Shown here piece by piece: positions 59,071 through 64,000 of a stretch of 64,000 nucleotides of DNA. Below the pieces are notes generated by a model that saw only the letters and a list, made by a program, of their open reading frames with translations, was not told where the DNA came from and made no database searches. Positions within the stretch are counted from its first letter, which is position 1. The number at the start of each line of letters is the position of its first letter. A program made the position numbers and the translations under genes. The DNA lies in contig ONEL01000010.1 of NCBI GenBank assembly GCA_900316835.1, positions 1 through 64,000 of the forward strand. Reading direction: 5' to 3'. The DNA comes from an uncultured Prevotellaceae bacterium (lineage in GTDB: Bacteria > Bacteroidota > Bacteroidia > Bacteroidales > Muribaculaceae).

Positions 59071-60003
59071 ATGAAACAACTGAAGATTATCGACCCCGTT
59101 AAGCTTAGTCTTATTGAGCAGGAACTCACCCCAGAGCGATTCTTGCGCAAGACTAACAAAGCCGGTAACGAGATTTATGTTATCGATGCTCACAACTCGC
59201 CCTGCGTGATGCGAGAGATAGGGCGATTGCGAGAGATTGCGTTTCGCCATGCTGGCGGAGGCACGGGGAAGGACTGCGATATTGACGAGTTTGACACCAT
59301 GACTCCCGCGTGCCAGCAGTTGCTGGTGTGGAACCCCGACGCGCGTGAGATAATAGGGGCTTATCGCTACATCACTGGCTCCAACATGCAGCGCGACGCT
59401 AGTGGCATGCCCCGCATTGCCATGTCGCACATGTTTCGTTTCTCGCAAGAGTTTCTCGACGATTATCTCCCCAAGACGCTGGAGCTGGGACGCTCATTTG
59501 TGCGCCCCGAGTACCAGTCGAGCCGAGTGGGCTCCAAGGGCATCTTCGCGCTCGACAACTTGTGGGATGGCCTGGGGGCTCTCACGGTCATTCACCCCGA
59601 GATAGAATATCTGTTTGGCAAGATGACGATGTACACCAGCTATCCCATCGACTGCAGGAACTTGTTACTGGCATTCCTGCACCTGTATTTCCCCGACAAT
59701 GAGCATCTGGTAACTCCCATCAACCCACTCGACACAGGACGTGACTTGAATGATGTGGCTACTTTCTTTAAGGGCGATGATTTTAAGACCGATTATAAGA
59801 GCCTTAATACCTACATCCGTAGCCATGGCATCAACATTCCGCCATTGGTGAATGCCTACATGAGTCTCTCTCCCACCATGCGCATGCTGGGAACGGCTAT
59901 CAACCACGAGTTTGGCGATGTGGAAGAAAGCGGAATCTTGATAAAAATTGATGAAATCACCGACACCAAGAAAAGCCGCCACATCGACACCTATCAAGGC
60001 TAG
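59071..60003 (+). CDS. glsB: GNAT-type N-acyltransferase, GlsB-like (glycine lipid synthesis)
   Basis: The product has 310 residues. The OlsB/hemolysin-type acyl-ACP transferase plan is present: VMREIGRLREIAFRHAGGGTGKDCDIDEFD, where REIGRLREIAFR and the following GTGxDxDxxD are family hallmarks, then IIGAYRYITGSNM, LELGRSFVRPEYQS and LWDGLGALTVIHPE. It should attach a 3-hydroxyacyl chain to the amino group of glycine, the first step in glycine-lipid (and serine-dipeptide-lipid) formation. It is co-transcribed with the glsA-like gene 11 bp upstream. Confidence 0.9.
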   Translation: MKQLKIIDPVKLSLIEQELTPERFLRKTNKAGNEIYVIDAHNSPCVMREIGRLREIAFRHAGGGTGKDCDIDEFDTMTPACQQLLVWNPDAREIIGAYRYITGSNMQRDASGMPRIAMSHMFRFSQEFLDDYLPKTLELGRSFVRPEYQSSRVGSKGIFALDNLWDGLGALTVIHPEIEYLFGKMTMYTSYPIDCRNLLLAFLHLYFPDNEHLVTPINPLDTGRDLNDVATFFKGDDFKTDYKSLNTYIRSHGINIPPLVNAYMSLSPTMRMLGTAINHEFGDVEESGILIKIDEITDTKKSRHIDTYQG

Positions 60004-60120
60004 TGGTTCTATTGTCTATTCCAGGGGTTGAGATGCTAAATGAGTTGTCACCTTTCAAGAAAAAAATATTAAAGAACGCACCATAATATATTATAAAATA
60101 AAGTGTAATAACACAATATA

Positions 60121-60132
60121 TTCCACGTGGAA
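60121..60132. promoter_or_regulatory. 12-bp palindrome upstream of the Wzi-like gene
   Basis: TTCCACGTGGAA is a perfect palindrome 17 bp before the start codon of the Wzi-like gene. Its position could suit an operator for a dimeric regulator. No other copy was noticed in the window. Confidence 0.45.
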
Positions 60133-60148
60133 ACGTAAATAGAAGATA

Positions 60149-61723
60149 ATGAAAAAAACAATTAAAGAACTACTATGCTTGGTCGCCGCTCTTGTGGGAG
60201 GTGCTATAACCATGCATGCCACAACCGATAGCGTGACCTTCAACTACAGCGCTGGCGTGACACTCAACACCGGCGGTGAACAGTTCGCTCCCTATTATAT
60301 CGCTAGCAATCGTGGAGGAACGGTAACACAGCAGCACTCCGCGCTCATCAATGCTGCCATTAAGCACGAAGTGGACACGACAGTGCGACTATCGTGGGGT
60401 GTTGGTGCCGAAGTGTGGGCTGGCTACACCTCGAGCGCTAACTATAGCCGCTACGATGTGGCTTCACTGCAGTGGTATGAGAATTCACAGCATCCGTCAC
60501 GTGCATGGGTTCAGCAACTCTATGCCATGGGTAAATATCGAGGCGTGTTCTTAGTGTTGGGGCAAAAGTACATTGACGCAGGTGTCGTGAACCGCAAGTT
60601 GAGTAGTGGCGACTTGATAATGAGCTATAACGCTCGCCCCTTGCCAGGCGTGCGAGCCGGTTTTATCAATTTCCAGAACGTGCCCTTCACGCGAGGCTGG
60701 TTGCAGGTGCGTGGTGAGTGTGGATACTATCACGACAGTGGTAAAAAATGGCTCGAAAATCATTATAATTACTACAATCAATTCATTACCACCAACATTT
60801 GGCTCAACTACAAGAACTTCTACTTGCGCACCAATCCCTCTAAACCGCTCATGCTCACAGTGGGCGCGCAGGCAGTGTGCCAGTTTGCCGGCACTACCAC
60901 CTATTATAAGGCTGGTGAAGTAGAGAATCAAGTGAAAATGAAAGCTGACTTCAAAGCATTCTGGAGAGCTTTAATTCCTGGTAGCGGAGGTGAAACACGT
61001 GGCGATAAATCGTTCTACCAAGGCAATCATCTAGGCTCATGGGATATAGCTTTAGACTACAGGTTGCGCAATGGCGATGTCATCAGGGCCTACTATCAGT
61101 CGCCGTGGGAGGATGGCTCCGGGCTGGGCATGATGAATGGCTTTGATGGCCTGTGGGGGATAGAATATCGTCGCCCGGGACATGGCATCGTTACCGGGGC
61201 TGTGTTTGAATTTCTCGACTTGATGAATCAGAGTGGTCCCATGCATTTCTCTCCCAGCGACTTTGTGGACGATACGCACCCTGGTGGCAGTGACATTGCC
61301 TATAAGGCCACCGGTAGTGACGACTACTACAATAACTATTGCTACAATGGCTATCAAAATCGAGGCATGGCGATGGGAACTCCCATGACGCGCTCGCCAC
61401 TCTACAACACCGACGGTTACTTGCGATTTACCGATAATCGCATGCGTGGCTTTCACATGGCAGTGATGGGCGAGCTGGGACAACAGTTTGGATATCGTGC
61501 CATGCTCTCGTGGCGCAAGTCTTATGGTACACCATTTGTGCCACGATTAGAGCCCGTTACATGCACCAGTATGATGCTTGAGGGAACTTACGCGCCACGG
61601 TGGCTTAACGGCCTGCTGTTCACTGTTCAGGTGGCTCACGACCATGGCAAGCTCTATGGCGGGAACAACACAGGCGCACTGCTCTCGGTGAGCTATAGTG
61701 GAAACTTCAGTTTAGAAAAATAA
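60149..61723 (+). CDS. Wzi-like capsule-assembly outer-membrane protein
   Basis: The product has 524 residues with a signal peptide (about 1-24; LVGGAITMHA). The body has alternating strands of an 18-stranded-type barrel, rich in Tyr and Trp: NTGGEQFAPYYIASNRGGTV early, MGKYRGVFLVLGQKYIDAG, PGVRAGFINFQNVPFTRGWL, GSWDIALDYRLRNGDVIRAY, and repeated YNTDGYLRFTD-type ends. The phrase QNVPFTRGW and the early APYYIASNRGG pattern fit capsule assembly Wzi proteins. Wzi helps attach or export capsular polysaccharide at the outer membrane. No capsule synthesis genes are nearby. A small lipoprotein gene follows 17 bp later. Confidence 0.85.
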   Translation: MKKTIKELLCLVAALVGGAITMHATTDSVTFNYSAGVTLNTGGEQFAPYYIASNRGGTVTQQHSALINAAIKHEVDTTVRLSWGVGAEVWAGYTSSANYSRYDVASLQWYENSQHPSRAWVQQLYAMGKYRGVFLVLGQKYIDAGVVNRKLSSGDLIMSYNARPLPGVRAGFINFQNVPFTRGWLQVRGECGYYHDSGKKWLENHYNYYNQFITTNIWLNYKNFYLRTNPSKPLMLTVGAQAVCQFAGTTTYYKAGEVENQVKMKADFKAFWRALIPGSGGETRGDKSFYQGNHLGSWDIALDYRLRNGDVIRAYYQSPWEDGSGLGMMNGFDGLWGIEYRRPGHGIVTGAVFEFLDLMNQSGPMHFSPSDFVDDTHPGGSDIAYKATGSDDYYNNYCYNGYQNRGMAMGTPMTRSPLYNTDGYLRFTDNRMRGFHMAVMGELGQQFGYRAMLSWRKSYGTPFVPRLEPVTCTSMMLEGTYAPRWLNGLLFTVQVAHDHGKLYGGNNTGALLSVSYSGNFSLEK

Positions 61724-61740
61724 AACTTAACAAGCAAGAA

Positions 61741-62190
61741 ATGAAAAGATTAACAACTCATATTCTAATGCTGCTGGCGATAGTGGCCATGAGCAGTTGC
61801 ACCAAGAATAATGGCGACATAGGCTACTGGTTTGGGTTATGGCATCTCGACTCGATAGAGCTTAACGGAGAGGTCGACAACAATTATAATGGTTGCTATT
61901 ATTTCAAGTTCCAGAACAAGGTGTTTTGCATCAGTTGGGTAGACGAGACCACTCACGACTATATAGAGCAATTTGCACAGTGGGAGGCGTCGGCAGGCGA
62001 CAAGTCGCTAACAGTAAACTTCATTGACGACCATTTCTCACCCAACTTTGGCGACACATTCCCAAGCAACTATATGGCAACGGTAAATGATTTTAATGTC
62101 TTAACACTCAATAATACCACCATGATCCTCACTCGTGTGGATGAGGAAACAGCAGTGACCGTCACCTATCACCTCACCCGTTGCGGATAG
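61741..62190 (+). CDS. Lipocalin-like lipoprotein
   Basis: The product has 149 residues. The lipobox AMSSC20 is followed by TKNNGDIG, again a polar linker. The body has FGLWHLDSIELNGEVDNN, YYFKFQNKVFCISWVDE, MATVNDFNVLTLNN and a final VTVTYHLTRCG, as in eight-strand lipocalin-like proteins of Bacteroidetes (WxLxxI...). It starts 17 bp after the Wzi-like gene, so the two are probably one transcript; the lipoprotein may assist the barrel. Function is unknown. Confidence 0.78.
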   Translation: MKRLTTHILMLLAIVAMSSCTKNNGDIGYWFGLWHLDSIELNGEVDNNYNGCYYFKFQNKVFCISWVDETTHDYIEQFAQWEASAGDKSLTVNFIDDHFSPNFGDTFPSNYMATVNDFNVLTLNNTTMILTRVDEETAVTVTYHLTRCG

Positions 62191-62228
62191 AGAGTGGGGG
62201 ACAGGCACGATAAGGCAAGAAAGAAAAG

Positions 62229-62264
62229 CACCACCATCAAGCATCAACTTGTGGTGGTGTTTTG
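62229..62264. terminator. Bidirectional terminator
   Basis: CACCACCATCAAG (62229-62241) pairs with CTTGTGGTGGTG (62248-62259), with one bulged or mismatched base, followed by TTTTG. It separates the lipoprotein gene from the convergent CofE-like gene. Confidence 0.8.
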
Positions 62265-62291
62265 TGATATTGTAGATTAATAAAAATCTTT

Positions 62292-62990
62292 CTATGCCTT
62301 GCGCACTACAGCGATGGGAGTTTGCTGAGAATTTTGGCACAAGGGGTTGTCTCTGAACAGGGCGCACAAGAACTTGTCGTCAAGACTCTTGCTCGACTTG
62401 CCCAGAATGTTAGCACCCAGGTCGTTAGCGTCGATGATAACCACTTCATTGCCAAGTTTCTCTTTCATTTCTTGGGCAACCTTGTGAGGCTTGTCGGGAG
62501 CCATCTTGGCATAGCCGTTGTAGGGTGGGATAACGCCGTCGGCAGGTCCATCGATGGCACGTGCACGATAGCCACACACCTTGTAGAAGGCACCTCTCAC
62601 GCCGAATGGCTTGGTAACAGCTGCCGCCAGGCATCCCAAGAAGATGCGTGGAAGTCCCACGTCTTCGAGTGCCAACTGCATGGTGTAAGGGCTGCTGATG
62701 CCAATGCCGTGAGGCGATTTATAAACAAATTTCACAAGGAACTTTGCAAGCCAGCTGGGGTTCATCTCGCTGATGGGGAATGCTCGCCCTTGAGTGATGG
62801 CAACGATCTTCTCGCTCACGAATATCATGTCGCCAGGCTGTCGAATCTCTTTAGTGTACTCGTCGAGCACCTCTCCCAGGTCATCTTCCTTCATGATGAG
62901 CTTGGTCTTGCATGGAATGCGCATATATTCAACACCATCTACAGTGATGTTGATGTTTTTTCCTTCATTTGCTTTAATTTCCATAATCAA
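62292..62990 (-). CDS. Stand-alone CofE-like (F420:gamma-glutamyl ligase-fold) protein
   Basis: The product has 232 residues. An N-terminal strand-rich part (NINITVDGVEYMRIPCKT) precedes GDMIFVSEKIVAITQGRAFP. The latter matches the CofE pattern D-x3-V/ISEKIVxxxQGR. The central part has RGAFYKVCGYRARAIDGPAD, and the C-terminal half VVIIDANDLGANILGKSS. CofE adds glutamates to cofactor F420, but Bacteroidales are not known to make F420 and no other cof gene is here, so the substrate is probably different. It has a promoter at 63035-63042 and a 6-nt in-frame alternative start at 62984. Confidence 0.82.
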   Translation of the reverse strand: MIMEIKANEGKNINITVDGVEYMRIPCKTKLIMKEDDLGEVLDEYTKEIRQPGDMIFVSEKIVAITQGRAFPISEMNPSWLAKFLVKFVYKSPHGIGISSPYTMQLALEDVGLPRIFLGCLAAAVTKPFGVRGAFYKVCGYRARAIDGPADGVIPPYNGYAKMAPDKPHKVAQEMKEKLGNEVVIIDANDLGANILGKSSKSLDDKFLCALFRDNPLCQNSQQTPIAVVRKA

Positions 62991-63034
62991 TCAATTATTT
63001 TTGTTGTCGTGTAATTGCTTTATTTTTAGCGCCA

Positions 63035-63042
63035 CAAAAGTA
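63035..63042 (-). promoter_or_regulatory. -7 element for the CofE-like gene
   Basis: The minus strand reads TACTTTTG at 63042-63035, 45 bp upstream of the start. Confidence 0.65.
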
Positions 63043-63208
63043 GTTATTATTAATTAAAAAAACAAATTATCACTCTGTTTTTGGATTTTTTGAACTAACG
63101 CATGTTTTCGGCAATGCATTTGCTTGTAGAGTATGCACTTTTTCATCAGGTTGTGGCATTGTTGATTGAAAAAAAGTGAATATAATGATGAGAAATAGAA
63201 AAAAATAT

Positions 63209-63216
63209 TATCTTTG
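63209..63216 (+). promoter_or_regulatory. -7 element for the zinc-ribbon gene 63253
   Basis: TATCTTTG matches TAnnTTTG and lies 36 bp before the GTG start at 63253. Confidence 0.7.
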
Positions 63217-63252
63217 CACAACAAAAAGTGAGAAATAGGTAAATAATTTTGG

Positions 63253-63846
63253 GTGAAAAACATGTTGTTCAAGTGTCCACAGTGTGAGAAGGTAATTGAC
63301 ATGACGCTCGAGGAACTGGCCTTGAGCAAGAAGATTGTGGTGTGTCCGCAATGCCTCAACGAGTTTCTCGCGCAAGGAGTCGATATCCCGGCATCGATGT
63401 TCAGGACACGCGTTGCTACCTCGGCAAGCAATGTGTCGAAGCAACTCTATTGTCACAGCTGTGGCGAGTCGTTGCCGGTAGCGGGACTAAAGTTTTGCCC
63501 TTATTGTGGAGCGTCGCAAAATCTGGCAGCTCCCGCCTCGGTTGAGCAACAAGAGGCTACCGCCCCAGTCGCCACGAGCACCCAAGCCATGGGCGACAGT
63601 AATCTAAAGACGGTTGAGGACAAAACGGTGGTTGAAGATGATGCCTACGACATCATGGCGAATTTGCCACTCATCCGCCCCCTGCCACGCTTGCGCAGCC
63701 GTCGCGAGGTGATGGGAGGTCCGGTGACACGTGCCATGTGCTACATTGTCATTTTCATTCTTATCGCTATTTTCCTCTTTGTGCTCTATCTTTCAAATTT
63801 TGACGAGGACGGTAGCATAGCTCGCTCGCTAGGCTTGCCTGTGTAG
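63253..63846 (+). CDS. Zinc-ribbon membrane protein
   Basis: The product has 197 residues from a GTG start; an ATG at 63262 in frame is an alternative. There are two Cys-rich ribbons: FKCPQCEKVI with VVCPQCLNEF (about 6-38), and YCHSCGESLPVAGLKFCPYCGAS (about 65-88). A linker follows, then a single membrane span near the C-terminus (about 160-182; CYIVIFILIAIFLFVLYLS) and a short tail. The ribbons would be cytoplasmic. The plan (ribbons first, span last) differs from the ribbon-span-tail plan of the gene at 853. Partners are unknown. Confidence 0.8.
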   Translation: MKNMLFKCPQCEKVIDMTLEELALSKKIVVCPQCLNEFLAQGVDIPASMFRTRVATSASNVSKQLYCHSCGESLPVAGLKFCPYCGASQNLAAPASVEQQEATAPVATSTQAMGDSNLKTVEDKTVVEDDAYDIMANLPLIRPLPRLRSRREVMGGPVTRAMCYIVIFILIAIFLFVLYLSNFDEDGSIARSLGLPV

Positions 63847-63870
63847 AGAGTTGTCAGTTTCGTTTTTTTA

Positions 63871-63935
63871 AGACAATTACGGACTAAAGCTTTGTGCATT
63901 AGAGTGGATTTATTACAGACAATTGCTGGGATTTT
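63871..63935 (+). repeat. AGACAATTACGG / CAATTGCTGGGATTTT repeat, copy 2
   Basis: AGACAATTACGG (63871-63882) and CAATTGCTGGGATTTT (63920-63935) match the polA-downstream copy (34869-34897) with 37 nt extra between the halves. A third GACAATTAC follows at about 63941. The last 150 bp of the window hold no gene. Confidence 0.7.
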
Positions 63936-64000
63936 TATCAGACAATTACTAATAATCACAAACAATTAAAATTTTAGCGCTAGTGAGCGTGTTAATTTTG

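Overview
The window reads as a chromosomal segment of a gut-type Bacteroidales bacterium, most like Muribaculaceae or Prevotellaceae. The evidence is a SusC/SusD pair, a streptopain-type (C10) protease, secreted proteins ending in a GGKK-type tail, a DUF3098-uppP-truB-queA cluster, a glycine-lipid acyltransferase pair, and many Bacteroidetes-type promoters (-7 TAnnTTTG, often with a TTG about 20 bp upstream). Most genes are moderately GC-rich. The block at about 10.8-17.8 kb is clearly more AT-rich. No rRNA, CRISPR array, prophage or conjugative module was seen. One tRNA (Tyr) and one long-hairpin RNA that fits 6S RNA are present.

Layout. 0-5.9 kb: small envelope proteins, tRNA-Tyr, an NfeD/SPFH membrane pair and two secreted proteins with matching C-terminal tails. 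5.9-10.3 kb: mgtE and rsmA on the minus strand, then a small regulator-like protein coupled to a membrane-anchored Ser/Thr kinase. 10.3-10.8 kb: the 6S-like RNA. 10.8-17.8 kb: an AT-rich cluster of exported proteins and lipoproteins of unknown function, ending in a broken, mosaic copy of one of its own genes. 17.9-24.0 kb: MITE-like elements, a flippase-like membrane protein, a four-helix-bundle gene bracketed by inverted arrays of a short repeat, and a C10 protease with dockerin-like repeats. 24.0-28.8 kb: a SusC/SusD locus whose susC carries a one-base frameshift. 29.0-34.9 kb: a glycosyltransferase, dtd, a MazG-type hydrolase, deoC and polA (with a degenerate proofreading domain). 35.2-38.4 kb: queA, truB, uppP and DUF3098 on the minus strand. 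38.8-47.1 kb: a TPR protein, pyrH, an outer-membrane-type protein, an MsbA-like ABC exporter, a LytS/LytTR-type two-component pair and pckA. 47.3-54.1 kb: minus-strand envelope and ion genes (Ca2+-ATPase with an insert, LtaS-like phosphotransferase, BASS-type carrier, lipoprotein). 54.4-64 kb: rubrerythrin, an exported PepC-type peptidase, a polytopic membrane protein, glycine-lipid genes (glsA/glsB-like), a Wzi-like barrel, a stand-alone CofE-like protein and a zinc-ribbon membrane protein.

How the parts work together. Much of the window serves the cell envelope: lipid carrier recycling (UppP), glycine lipids, surface glycan capture (SusC/D), capsule-type barrels, lipid export and secreted proteases. 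The regulatory elements are the kinase/regulator pair, the LytS/LytTR pair and the 6S-like RNA. The least explained parts are the AT-rich exported-protein cluster with its self-duplicated gene, the kinase/regulator pair, and several families of short dispersed repeats.

All assignments come from reading sequence and recalling families. No database search was run.
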